64,000 bases of DNA, from positions 186,001 through 250,000 of the forward strand of contig CAVXSI010000002.1 in the NCBI GenBank assembly GCA_963764365.1. Reading direction: 5' to 3'. Positions 23,351-31,548 of the stretch are shown here, in pieces (the stretch's first letter is position 1; each line of letters begins with the position of its first letter). A program made the translations under genes and the position numbers. Under the pieces are notes generated by a model. It was not told the DNA's origin and searched no databases. It was given only the letters and a program-made list of their open reading frames with translations. Origin of the DNA: VRUE01 sp963764365 (GTDB lineage: Bacteria > Actinomycetota > Thermoleophilia > Solirubrobacterales > 70-9).

Positions 23351-24832
23351 CTACCCGGGCAGGAACTCAGGGACGTCGAGCGAGCTGAGGTCGCCGGAGC
23401 GCTCGTTGCGCGGCGCGCGGCCGCTGTCGCGGGTGCGGCGGATCGTCGGCTCGGCGGCGCGGCGCGGCGGCGCCGGGCGGCCGTCGAAGCGGGTGGCGAC
23501 GACGGTGACCCAGAGCTGGTCGCCCAGCTCCTCGTCGATGTTGGCGCCGAAGATGATGTTGGCGTCGGGGTGGGCGGCCTCGCCGACCAGCTTCGCCGCC
23601 TCGCTGACCTCGACCAGCGAGAGGTCGGCGCCGCCGGTGATCGACAGCAGAATCGCCCGCGCCCCCTCCATCGAGGTCTCCAGCAGTGGCGAGGAGATCG
23701 CTTTTTCGGCCGCCAGCAGGGCGCGGCCGTCGCCGTGGCCCATGCCGATCCCGAGCAGCGCCCGGCCGGCCTCGGACATGATCGTCCGCACGTCGGCGAA
23801 GTCGAGGTTGATCACGGCCGGCAGCGTCACCAGGTCGGAGATCCCCTGCACGCCCTGGCGCAGCACGTCGTCGGCGACCTGGAAGGCCTCGACCATCGAC
23901 GTCTGCTGATCGAGCACCTCGAGCAGCCGGTCGTTGGGGACGACGATCAGGGTGTCGACCTCGGCGGCCAGCTCCTCGATGCCCTTGCTCGCCTGGTTGC
24001 CGCGGCGGGAGCCCTCGAAGCTGAACGGCTTGGTGACGATGCCGACGGTCAGGGCGCCGACCTCGCGGGCAAGGCGGGCGACCACCGGCGCGGCGCCGCT
24101 GCCGGTGCCGCCGCCGGCGCCGGCGGCGACGAAGACCATGTCGGAGCCCTTCAGCAGCCGCTTGATCTTGTCCTGCTCTTCGAAGGCCGAGCGGTGGCCG
24201 ACCTCGGGGTCGGCCCCGGCGCCCAGCCCCCGGGTCGCCTCGTCGCCGATGTGAACGGTGACGTCGGCGACGCACAGCTGCAAAGACTGAAGGTCCGTGT
24301 TGACGGCCATGAACTCGACCCCGGGCACGTTCGCGTCGACCATCCGGTTGACGGCATTGACCCCGGCGCCCCCAACCCCCACGACCCGGATCACAGGCTG
24401 ATGCGGCTCGCCGCTGCCGGGCGCCACATACTCAGGTTCCTCCCGCCCATAGCGAGGATTTTCGGCAGCCGGCTCGTCCCGAGGCAGCTCACGACGAGGC
24501 GTCGGTTCCTCGGCGAACACACGCTTCAGCCTTTCGGGAGCCGACTCGCGTGACTCAGCTTGACCCGAGCGCGCCTGTTCCGCAGCGGGCGGCGGCTCGC
24601 CCGAACCCGAAGCTTTAGACGCGTCTTCCGCGGGAGGCGTGGGGCTGGGTTCCCCGCCCGACGAGGGCGGGGTGCCCTGCCCCGCGACAGGACCCGCGGC
24701 CGAGCGGTCTGAACCCTGACCCGTCTCGGCCCCAGCCTCGGGCGGATCCAACGGAGCGTCTGCGGCGGTGCTGCGAAACAGGTCGGAGAGAGGCCCCTCC
24801 CGCATGCTCGCGCGCTTGTTACGCCGACTCAT
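23351..24832 (-). CDS. ftsZ: FtsZ with long disordered N-terminal extension
   Basis: 493 residues from the ATG at 24832 (a second ATG at 24805 is possible). Residues about 1-145 are a charged, Pro-rich, probably disordered extension containing an in-frame 83-bp DNA repeat. The GTPase core starts at about 147: IRVVGVGGAGVNAVNRM, the tubulin signature as GAGGGTGSGAAPVVA, PNDRLLEV, and the T7 loop NLDFADVRTIM. The linker is only about 30 residues before the conserved tail LDVPEFLPG. It polymerises into the division ring. The start overlaps the parA stop by 14 bp, so they are co-translated. Whether this is the main FtsZ or a paralogue cannot be told. Confidence 0.88.
   Translation of the reverse strand: MSRRNKRASMREGPLSDLFRSTAADAPLDPPEAGAETGQGSDRSAAGPVAGQGTPPSSGGEPSPTPPAEDASKASGSGEPPPAAEQARSGQAESRESAPERLKRVFAEEPTPRRELPRDEPAAENPRYGREEPEYVAPGSGEPHQPVIRVVGVGGAGVNAVNRMVDANVPGVEFMAVNTDLQSLQLCVADVTVHIGDEATRGLGAGADPEVGHRSAFEEQDKIKRLLKGSDMVFVAAGAGGGTGSGAAPVVARLAREVGALTVGIVTKPFSFEGSRRGNQASKGIEELAAEVDTLIVVPNDRLLEVLDQQTSMVEAFQVADDVLRQGVQGISDLVTLPAVINLDFADVRTIMSEAGRALLGIGMGHGDGRALLAAEKAISSPLLETSMEGARAILLSITGGADLSLVEVSEAAKLVGEAAHPDANIIFGANIDEELGDQLWVTVVATRFDGRPAPPRRAAEPTIRRTRDSGRAPRNERSGDLSSLDVPEFLPG
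24617..24699. repeat. 83-bp palindromic repeat inside ftsZ
   Basis: It matches 25872-25954 in parA at 81 of 83 positions and is read in the same frame, giving a Pro/Gly/Glu-rich peptide (AGPVAGQGTPPS.GGEPSP). The centre CCCCGCCC/GGGCGGGG forms an 8-bp stem. The right flank matches the longer copy at 17378-17398. Confidence 0.85.
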
Positions 24833-26105
24833 GCTCCAGAACCTCCTTGGCCAGCTCCCGGTAGTAGTTGGCGGCACTGCTGGAAGAATCGTACTTGAGC
24901 ACGCTGGCGCCTTTGACCGGCGCCTCGGCGAACTTGATCGCCTTTTTGATCCGCGAGCGGAAGACGAGGTCGCCGAAGTTCTCCTCGAGGATCTCGACCG
25001 CCTCCTTGGCGTGCACGGTGCGCGAGTCGAGCATGGTCGGCAGGATGCCCTCGATCTTCACGTCCGGATTGAGGTTCTCCTGGATCATCCGCAGCGTGTT
25101 CTGGAGCTGGACCAGCCCGCGCATCGAGAGATACTCGCACTGGACGGGGACGATCACCTTGCTCGCCGCGGTCAGAGCGTTGATCGTCAGCAGCCCGAGG
25201 CTGGGCGGCGTGTCGATGCAGACGAAGTCGTAGTCGCCGGAGACCTCTTTCAGCGCCTTCTCGAGCGAGCGCTCGCGGCCGATCTTGGTGCTCATCGCGA
25301 TCTCCGCGCCGGCCAGGTCGATCGAGGAGACGGCGATGTCGATCTCGCGCTTCTGGATGATCTCGCTGATCGGCATGTCGTGGACCAGCACGTCGTAGAG
25401 GCTCTTCTCGACCTTGTCCGGATCGATCCCCTGGCTCATCGTCAGGTTCCCCTGCGGGTCCAGGTCGACGCAGAGCACCCGGTACCCGCTCTCGGCAAAA
25501 GCCACGGCGAGGTTCAAAGTGGTCGTCGTCTTCGCGACCCCACCCTTCTGATTGGCAAAGGCGATCACCTCGGCATGCTTGGTCGGCGCCTCCACCGCAG
25601 GCTCCTCCACCACGGCCTCGTGCCGGGAGGGAGCAATCAAGTCTCTGGCCATCATCCGCGCCGGCTCCTCGGCCTCCGCAGCCACCACGGCCGATCCCCC
25701 GCCGTCCGCTCCGCCCCGCGCCACGGAGGTCGCTCCGGCCGCCGCCGCAGTGTCAGCTTTCGCCCCGGCCGGTCCCGCCCCCTCAGCTATGCCCCGCGGC
25801 TTGGAGGCCGCCTCCGCGGCCGGCCCGGCATCGGCTTTCGATACGCCGCTCGATCGATCGGCGCTCGCCTCAGACGCATCTTCCGCGGGAGGCGTGGGGC
25901 TGGGTTCCCCGCCCGGCGAGGGCGGGGTGCCCTGCCCCGCGACAGGACCCGCGGGCAGGCGCCCTGGTCCCTCGTCGTCCGCCACGCGCCGCTCCGGAAC
26001 AGCTTCCTCCATCCGCTCCAGCTCCTCGACGATCGGATGCGGTTCTTCCACCGGCGGAGCGGTCGACGCCGACGCTGACTTGTTCTTGCGGCTGAGGAAT
26101 CCCAT
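24819..26105 (-). CDS. ParA/Soj-family ATPase with disordered N-terminus
   Basis: 428 residues from the ATG at 26105. Residues 1-175 are low-complexity Ala/Glu/Pro and include the same in-frame repeat as ftsZ. The ATPase core is VIAFANQKGGVAKTTTTLNL (deviant Walker A, about 180-200), VLCVDLDPQGNLTMS, DFVCIDTPPSLGLLT and VIVPVQCEYLSMRG. ParA proteins form ATP-dependent gradients that position chromosomes or protein cargos. No ParB or parS is visible nearby, so this is more likely a cargo- or division-positioning ATPase working with FtsZ; that is inference. Confidence 0.87.
   Translation of the reverse strand: MGFLSRKNKSASASTAPPVEEPHPIVEELERMEEAVPERRVADDEGPGRLPAGPVAGQGTPPSPGGEPSPTPPAEDASEASADRSSGVSKADAGPAAEAASKPRGIAEGAGPAGAKADTAAAAGATSVARGGADGGGSAVVAAEAEEPARMMARDLIAPSRHEAVVEEPAVEAPTKHAEVIAFANQKGGVAKTTTTLNLAVAFAESGYRVLCVDLDPQGNLTMSQGIDPDKVEKSLYDVLVHDMPISEIIQKREIDIAVSSIDLAGAEIAMSTKIGRERSLEKALKEVSGDYDFVCIDTPPSLGLLTINALTAASKVIVPVQCEYLSMRGLVQLQNTLRMIQENLNPDVKIEGILPTMLDSRTVHAKEAVEILEENFGDLVFRSRIKKAIKFAEAPVKGASVLKYDSSSSAANYYRELAKEVLEHESA
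25872..25954. repeat. 83-bp palindromic repeat inside parA
   Basis: Second copy of the ftsZ repeat with two substitutions, same orientation and same reading frame, falling at residues about 51-78 of the ParA protein within its disordered N-terminus. Confidence 0.85.
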
Positions 26106-26120
26106 TGCGCGGGTATTCGC

Positions 26121-27092
26121 ATGGCTGCCCGTTTTTCCTCCCGCCACGCGAAATTGCTAGGAATCACCCCGATCCCAGAACTTCTCGACAAGCGGTTGGT
26201 CTTCGTGACCGGCAAGGGGGGTGTCGGCAAGACCACCGTCGCGGTCGCGCTCGGGCTGCGCGCCGCCGCCGAAGGCAAGCGCACGATCGTCTGCGAGGTC
26301 TCCTCGCAGGAGAACGCCTCGCGGATCTTCGAGCACACCGAAGTCGGCTTCCACGAGGTCGAGATGGAGGAGAACCTCTGGTCGATCTCGATCGACCCCG
26401 ACGAGTCGATGCGCGAGTACGTGCTGCTGCAGCTGAAGGTGCGGGCGATGCGCGACCTGCTGTTCCGCAGCCGCATCTTCAGCTACCTCGCCGCCGCCAC
26501 GCCCGGCCTCAAGGAGCTGGTGACGATCGGCAAGATCTGGGAGCTGGCGCAGCTCGACCGCAAGGTCAAGAAGGGGCGCAAGTACGACCTGGTGATCGTC
26601 GACGCTCCCGCCACCGGCCACGGGATCGGCTTCCTGCAGACGCCGCGCACCTTCGCCGCGATCGCCCGCGTCGGCCCGATCCACTCCCAGGCCCTGCAGC
26701 TGAACCGGCTGATCGTCGACCACGAGCACACCGGCACCGCAATCGTCGCCCTGCCGGAGGAGATGCCGGTCAACGAGTCGGCGTCGCTGGAGCGGGAGCT
26801 GCGCGGCGAGGTCGGCGTCGCGGTCGACCGCGTCTACCTCAACGGGCTCTACCCGGAGCGCTTCAGCAACGAGGAGGCCGAGCGGCTCGCCCGGCTGGCC
26901 GAGGGCGAGAACGGCAGCGTCCGCGCCGCCGCCCGCGCCGCCGTCTCCGAGCACGACCGCGCCCGCTCCCAGCGCGCCCAGCTGGCCCGCCTGCGCCGCC
27001 GGGTCGAGGCGCCGGTCAAGACCCTCCCCTTCCTGTTCGAGCCCGAGCTGGGCGTCGAGTCGGCCCGCCGGCTGGCCGGGAAGCTCAGATGA
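26121..27092 (+). CDS. Get3/ArsA-like ATPase, first of a pair (Rv3679-like)
   Basis: 323 residues from the ATG at 26121, only 15 bp from the divergent parA start. Walker A is in RLVFVTGKGGVGKTTVAVALG (about 25-45); DLVIVDAPATGHGIGFLQTP is the switch II region; no second ATPase half. The arsenite-binding Cys set of ArsA is absent. Together with the next gene it matches the paired ATPases Rv3679/Rv3680 of mycobacteria, which form a heteromer linked to glycerol and redox metabolism; the actual cargo is unknown. Confidence 0.85.
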   Translation: MAARFSSRHAKLLGITPIPELLDKRLVFVTGKGGVGKTTVAVALGLRAAAEGKRTIVCEVSSQENASRIFEHTEVGFHEVEMEENLWSISIDPDESMREYVLLQLKVRAMRDLLFRSRIFSYLAAATPGLKELVTIGKIWELAQLDRKVKKGRKYDLVIVDAPATGHGIGFLQTPRTFAAIARVGPIHSQALQLNRLIVDHEHTGTAIVALPEEMPVNESASLERELRGEVGVAVDRVYLNGLYPERFSNEEAERLARLAEGENGSVRAAARAAVSEHDRARSQRAQLARLRRRVEAPVKTLPFLFEPELGVESARRLAGKLR

Positions 27093-27105
27093 CTGGCTCG
27101 CGCTG

Positions 27106-28293
27106 ATGCCCTCGGTCGACGAGATCCTCGCGGGCAAGGACATCTGCATCTGCGCCGGCTCCGGCGGGGTCGGCAAGACGACCACCTCGGCGGCGATCGC
27201 GGCCGGCATGGCGGCGCGCGGGCTGAAGGTCTGCGTGCTGACGATCGACCCGGCGAAGCGGCTCGCCGACTCGCTCGGGCTGCCCGAACTGGGCAACGAG
27301 GCGAAGCAGGTCGAGCCGGAGCTGTTCGCCGAGCACGGGGTCGAGATCGAGGGCGAGCTGTGGGCGATGATGCTCGACGCGAAGGCGACCTTCGACGAGC
27401 TGGTCGCCCGCCAGGCGCCGGACGAGGAGGCGCGCGACCGGGTCCTCGAGAACCCGATCTACCAGCAGATCTCCAGCGCCCTCGCCGGATCGCAGGAGTA
27501 CATGGCGATGGAGAAGCTGTTCGAGCTGCACACCTCGGGGCGCTTCGACCTGCTCGTCCTCGACACGCCGCCGACCCGCAACGCGCTCGACTTCCTCGAC
27601 GCGCCGAAACGGCTCACCCAGTTCATCGAAGGCCGCTCGCTGCGCGTCTTCATGAAGCCGACCGGGCTGGCAGCGCGGGTCGCGGGGCGCGGCGCGACCG
27701 TCGCGCTCGGCGTGCTGAAGCGGATCGTCGGCTTCGACCTGCTCGCCGACCTGGCCGAGTTCTTCAACGCCTTCAGCGGCATGGTCGACGGCTTCCAGGC
27801 CCGCGCCAAGCGGGTCAACAGCCTGCTCGCGGATCGTCACACCTGCTTCCTCGTCGTCTGCGGCCCGCAGGGCGAGCCGGTCGACGAGGCCGTCTACTTC
27901 CACCGCAAGCTGGTCGAGGCGAAGCTGCCGTTCGGCGGCGTCATCGTCAACAAGGTCCACTACCCGGCCGAGCGGCTGCGCGACGGCGGCGACGGCGACC
28001 TCGAGGCGACGCTCGACGCGAAGCTGGGCGGCCCACCCCTGGAGAAGATCGCGCCGGCCGAGCGCGAGGACCTGGCGCGTCGCGTCGCCGAGAACTTCGC
28101 CGACTACCAGGCGCTGGCCGAGCGCGACGCGCGCAACATCGGGCGGCTGGCGACCGAGCTACGGACGACGGGGACGATCCGCGTCCCCTACCTGGACGAA
28201 GACGTGCACGACCTCGGCGGCCTCGCCGAGATCAACCGCTACCTGTTCGCCTCGAGCGAGGAGCGCGAGGCGATCGCCGCCGGCCGGGCCTAA
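27106..28293 (+). CDS. Get3/ArsA-like ATPase, second of a pair (Rv3680-like)
   Basis: 395 residues. Walker A GSGGVGKTTTSAAIAAG (about 18-34), then LTIDPAKRLADSLGL, LLVLDTPPTRNALDFLDAPKRL (switch II), and a membrane- or partner-contacting helical region around FMKPTGLAARVAGRGATVALG. The C-terminal LDEDVHDLGGLAEINRYLF resembles the end of actinobacterial Get3 homologues. It starts 13 bp after its partner. The asymmetric pair suggests an obligate heterodimer. Confidence 0.86.
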   Translation: MPSVDEILAGKDICICAGSGGVGKTTTSAAIAAGMAARGLKVCVLTIDPAKRLADSLGLPELGNEAKQVEPELFAEHGVEIEGELWAMMLDAKATFDELVARQAPDEEARDRVLENPIYQQISSALAGSQEYMAMEKLFELHTSGRFDLLVLDTPPTRNALDFLDAPKRLTQFIEGRSLRVFMKPTGLAARVAGRGATVALGVLKRIVGFDLLADLAEFFNAFSGMVDGFQARAKRVNSLLADRHTCFLVVCGPQGEPVDEAVYFHRKLVEAKLPFGGVIVNKVHYPAERLRDGGDGDLEATLDAKLGGPPLEKIAPAEREDLARRVAENFADYQALAERDARNIGRLATELRTTGTIRVPYLDEDVHDLGGLAEINRYLFASSEEREAIAAGRA

Positions 28294-28296
28294 AGC

Positions 28297-28343
28297 CTCC
28301 GCTGTTCCTCTGCCGCGCATGGGCGGGCAAAGGCACAGCGGAG
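28297..28343. terminator. Bidirectional terminator hairpin
   Basis: CTCCGCTGT... (28297-28318) pairs with ...ACAGCGGAG (28323-28343), 18 of 21 positions, around GCATGGG. It fills the 58-bp gap between convergent stops at 28293 and 28352. Confidence 0.7.
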
Positions 28344-28351
28344 CAGGTCGG

Positions 28352-30115
28352 TCAGCCGGCGCGGCGGCCGTAGTGGTCGTAGTTGAGCTCGCGGACTTCC
28401 CAGTCCGCGTCCTCGGGAACCGGGAAGAGGTGGCGGACGCGCGGGGTGTCGATCCGTTCGCGGTGCTCGACGTCGCCCTCCACCGCCGGGAAGTCGAGTG
28501 TGCTCTCCTCGACGTCGACGTCGACCTCGTCCAGCCAGTGGGTCGCGGTGATGCGGATCTCCTCGGGGTCCGGGATCGGCTCGAGGATGCGGGTCTCTCC
28601 ATCCATGTCGTGGTCCTCCTCTGATGGCGACTCATGGTCGGGGGCAGGGCCCGCGCCCGCCTCCGAAGGAATCAGATTTCGATCGGAGTCGGGCGCGGGC
28701 GACGTCTCATAGACCGCCGCCTCCTCCGCTTCGCGTCCGGGCATGCCGGGGTCGCTGCCTTCCTGCGCAGTCAGGGGAATCCGGGCGTCGCCTGTGCGGG
28801 CATCCTGGAGACCCGTACCCGCCCGATCGGCGACTTCGTCGCCAGCCCCGGCGGCCGTCACCGCGATCTCGAAGTCTCCCTCTGCCAGCCCGGTCGCGAT
28901 CAGGGTCTCGTCGGCGGCCTCGCTGAGATCCGCGCCGAGTTCGCCGAGGGCGGCTTCTCGGAGGATGCGGCGGACGCTCTCCTCCATCCAGCCCGCCAGC
29001 TCGGTCGAGCCCTCGACCCGGGTGCCGGCCATCAGCGCCCGCTCCAACTCCAGCGCCGCTTCGATCCGCTCGCGCACGCCGAGTCGGTCGGGCGAGCCAC
29101 CGGCGACCAGCGCCGCGGCGCGCATCGGCAGCGAGGCGCCGACCGGGCCCTGGCCGTCGAGCACCGCACGCAGAGCCAGAAGATGGTCGCTGAGGCCTTC
29201 GAGCGCGGTCTCGCGCTCGCAGCCCAGCTCGAAGCGGGCGACCGCCCAGGAGAGCGGGCCGGTCGGGTCGGGGCGGGCCTCCAGCGTGCTCGCCAGATCG
29301 GCCAGCTGCGCGGCCTCCTCCTCGTCGAGGCGGTAGCCGCCGCCGCGCGGCGCCGGGGCGCCGGTGGCGACGTGGCGCCAGCTCCCCTCGCCGGTCGGCG
29401 CGAAGGCATACGGCCCGAGGCCGACGCCGCCGGGCTTGAAGAGTCGCATGACGCTGACCAGCTCGCGCAGCTGCCGCAGCGCCGCGACGGCGCTGTCGCT
29501 GCCCTCGCCCTGCTCGGCGACGGCGAGGAACTGCGGCTCCCAGAAGGCGCGGCCCATGCCCTCGCTGCGCTTCGCCTCGACCGGCGCCTCGAGCAGGTCG
29601 GCGCGGACGATCTGGGCGCCGTGCGGCAGTCGCAGGCGCGGCACCGACATCTTCAGGCCGGCGATCGGCACGATCAGCACCTCGGCATCGTCGGCGTCGC
29701 CGACCTCGGCGTCGAGCGCGGCCAGGCCGGCGTCGATCCGCTCGCGGTCGATCGAGAAGTCGCTGCTGCCGTCCCAGAGGGAGGCGAGGAAGACGTTGAG
29801 CAGCTGCTCGGCGCGCTCGCCCGGCTCGGCGGGAACCGGCTCGCCGCGCTGCTCGAGGTAGGCGCCGGCGACGCCGGCGGCCTCGACCGCGTCGCGGGCC
29901 GGCTCGAACGCGGGCAGCGAGCGCAGCTCCCCGGCGCGCTCGCGCACGAAGCGCCCGGTCAGCGGCACGTAGCTGTGGAAGAAGGCGTCGTCGGGACCGG
30001 CGGACTCGGCGACGTCGAAGGGAATCTGGTCGCCGCTCGCGACCAGCGTGGCGAAGCGGGTCGCCGCCTCGGCGGCAAGCCGCCGCAGCGCCTCGTTGAG
30101 CAGTGGGTCGCGCAC
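28352..30115 (-). CDS. Hypothetical protein, 587 residues
   Basis: GTG start at 30115. I do not recognise the family. Residues about 1-400 are a mostly helical, Leu/Ala/Arg-rich domain with segments such as SLWDGSSDFSIDRERIDAGL, FWEPQFLAVAEQ and RQLRELVSVMRLFKPGGVGLG, consistent with a compact soluble protein. Residues about 430-530 are acidic and low-complexity. The last 60 residues (ITATHWLDEVDVDVEES ... WEVRELNYDHYGRRAG) look folded. No signal peptide or membrane helix. Codon use fits the host. Confidence 0.7.
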   Translation of the reverse strand: MRDPLLNEALRRLAAEAATRFATLVASGDQIPFDVAESAGPDDAFFHSYVPLTGRFVRERAGELRSLPAFEPARDAVEAAGVAGAYLEQRGEPVPAEPGERAEQLLNVFLASLWDGSSDFSIDRERIDAGLAALDAEVGDADDAEVLIVPIAGLKMSVPRLRLPHGAQIVRADLLEAPVEAKRSEGMGRAFWEPQFLAVAEQGEGSDSAVAALRQLRELVSVMRLFKPGGVGLGPYAFAPTGEGSWRHVATGAPAPRGGGYRLDEEEAAQLADLASTLEARPDPTGPLSWAVARFELGCERETALEGLSDHLLALRAVLDGQGPVGASLPMRAAALVAGGSPDRLGVRERIEAALELERALMAGTRVEGSTELAGWMEESVRRILREAALGELGADLSEAADETLIATGLAEGDFEIAVTAAGAGDEVADRAGTGLQDARTGDARIPLTAQEGSDPGMPGREAEEAAVYETSPAPDSDRNLIPSEAGAGPAPDHESPSEEDHDMDGETRILEPIPDPEEIRITATHWLDEVDVDVEESTLDFPAVEGDVEHRERIDTPRVRHLFPVPEDADWEVRELNYDHYGRRAG

Positions 30116-30169
30116 GAGCCGACCTTCCCCCCACCCGGCCCCGCTCCTCCGCCTGCACGCCGCCTTGCA

Positions 30170-30222
30170 GGACGTGCCGTGGATTACGTGCCCATATAGG
30201 GGGTCTAACTCACGGCACGTCC
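30170..30222. repeat. Palindromic repeat, copy B (53 nt)
   Basis: Same length and ends as copy A (GGACGTGCCG ... CGGCACGTCC), with about four substitutions, and the same CCCATATAGGGGGTCTAAC centre. It lies 12 bp downstream of the HxlR regulator stop, so it may serve as its terminator. Confidence 0.75.
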
Positions 30223-30234
30223 CCGCTGGGGAGG

Positions 30235-30576
30235 CTAGGCGGGGACTGGCTCTGGCTCTTCTTCGAGCAGCCAGCGGCTGCCGTAGCGGCGCATGTCCTC
30301 GATCAGGGGGACCAGGGCCTCGCCCTTCTCGGTCAGCGCGTACTCGACCCGCGGCGGCACCTCGGGGAAGGTGTTGCGGGCGACGATGCCCTCTTCTTCG
30401 AGCGCTCGCAGGCGCAGCGAGAGGGTGCGCGGGCTGATCCCCTCCAGCGAGCGCTCCAGCTCACAGAAGCGACTGCAGCCCTCGGCGAGGTCGCGGATCA
30501 CCAGCAGCGTCCACTTGCCGCAGACCACGTCGGCCGTGCGGCAGACGGGACATCGGGAGTTGCTCTCGGCGCTCAT
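30235..30576 (-). CDS. HxlR-family transcriptional regulator
   Basis: 113 residues from the ATG at 30576. Winged helix of the HxlR type: KWTLLVIRDLAEGCSRFCELERSLEGISPRTLSLRLRALEEEGIV, then the wing RVEYALTEKGEALVPL. It has five Cys in the first half (CPVC, VVCG, GCSRFCEL) against one or two usually seen, so thiol or electrophile sensing is plausible, as in HypR/QorR relatives. A likely operator lies upstream. Confidence 0.88.
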   Translation of the reverse strand: MSAESNSRCPVCRTADVVCGKWTLLVIRDLAEGCSRFCELERSLEGISPRTLSLRLRALEEEGIVARNTFPEVPPRVEYALTEKGEALVPLIEDMRRYGSRWLLEEEPEPVPA

Positions 30577-30632
30577 ATCGGGACGAGGCCGGACGGACCG
30601 ACTGCCTCGCTTCACCGAGTGTAGCGCTGTGG

Positions 30633-30647
30633 CTTCACTTACTGAAG
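30633..30647. promoter_or_regulatory. Inverted repeat upstream of hxlR-like gene, putative operator
   Basis: CTTCA-CTTAC-TGAAG, overlapped by ACTTACTGAAGT, 57 bp before the regulator start. HxlR proteins usually bind short palindromes at their own promoters. Confidence 0.4.
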
Positions 30648-30669
30648 TATTGGCCGATGTCAGGCGTGA

Positions 30670-31548
30670 TCAGACATGGCCGGTGACGACGGCTTCGACC
30701 TTGGTGACCTTGACGCTGTAGCGGTCGCCGCCTTCGCCGACTTCGAAGATCTCCGGGAAGCCCGGTTCGAGTTCGATCAGCTGGCAGGTTCCGGTGCCGG
30801 AGGAGCACTGGCCTTCGCCGAACACCCCGGTGACGTCGGGCGAGACGAGGAAGTACGGCTTGCGCGTCTTCGGGCTGAGCCCCATGTAGGTGACGACCTG
30901 GGTCTTTTCGCCGGGCAGGACGGTCGTCGGCAGCACCCGCTTGTGCGTTTGCGGCGGATCGGACTTCTTGTTGCCTGCCGCTTCGCTGCCGCTGCTGTGG
31001 ACGATCGTCAGGTCGACCGCGAAGGTGAAGAGGACCCCGTGGTGCTTGCCGCCGCCTTCGCCGCCGCTTCCCCCTCCCGAGCCGTTCGTCGTCGATTCGG
31101 TGACCGCCGTCGAGCTGCTCGTTTCCTTCACGGTGGCCGAGGTCGAGGTGGCCGACGAAGAGGAGGAGCCCCCCGAGCCTTCGCCGCCGCCACCCAGCTT
31201 CGCGCCGCTCAGGTCGGCCTTCGCCGCGCTCTTCCGGAACGGGTCGGTCGGAGTGCGGTGGCGCAGGCGGCGGCGGTAGTCGCGCAGCCCCGGCGTCGCC
31301 TCGACCACGGTCAGCTGGGCGCCCGCGCGATGGTCCCGCTTCAGCGCCGCGATCGGGCCGGCGCCGACCGGCGGCAGCGTCGTTTCCGACTTCTGGCTGA
31401 GCAGGATCGGCGTCGCGGCGATCGCCACCAGCACCAGCACCACCAGCGGCAGCAGCCGGCGGTCGCGCAGGTCGTGGTAGAGGTCGGCGAGGAAAGCCGG
31501 CGCCCTCAGCTCCGGCATCTTCAGATCCGGTCCCTTCGGCAGTTTCAT
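30670..31548 (-). CDS. Type IV pilus operon protein in the PilP position
   Basis: 292 residues. A short cytoplasmic segment, one membrane helix (about 33-52, LLPLVVLVLVAIAATPILL), a Ser/Gly/Thr-rich linker (about 105-165) and a C-terminal beta-rich domain (LFTFAVDLTIVHS ... KTQVVTYMGLSPKTRKPYFLVSPDV ... FEVGEGGDRYSVKVTKVEAV). Sequence alone does not show PilP homology, but the gene directly follows pilM-pilN-pilO and overlaps pilO as ATGA, so an alignment-complex role is likely. Confidence 0.6.
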   Translation of the reverse strand: MKLPKGPDLKMPELRAPAFLADLYHDLRDRRLLPLVVLVLVAIAATPILLSQKSETTLPPVGAGPIAALKRDHRAGAQLTVVEATPGLRDYRRRLRHRTPTDPFRKSAAKADLSGAKLGGGGEGSGGSSSSSATSTSATVKETSSSTAVTESTTNGSGGGSGGEGGGKHHGVLFTFAVDLTIVHSSGSEAAGNKKSDPPQTHKRVLPTTVLPGEKTQVVTYMGLSPKTRKPYFLVSPDVTGVFGEGQCSSGTGTCQLIELEPGFPEIFEVGEGGDRYSVKVTKVEAVVTGHV

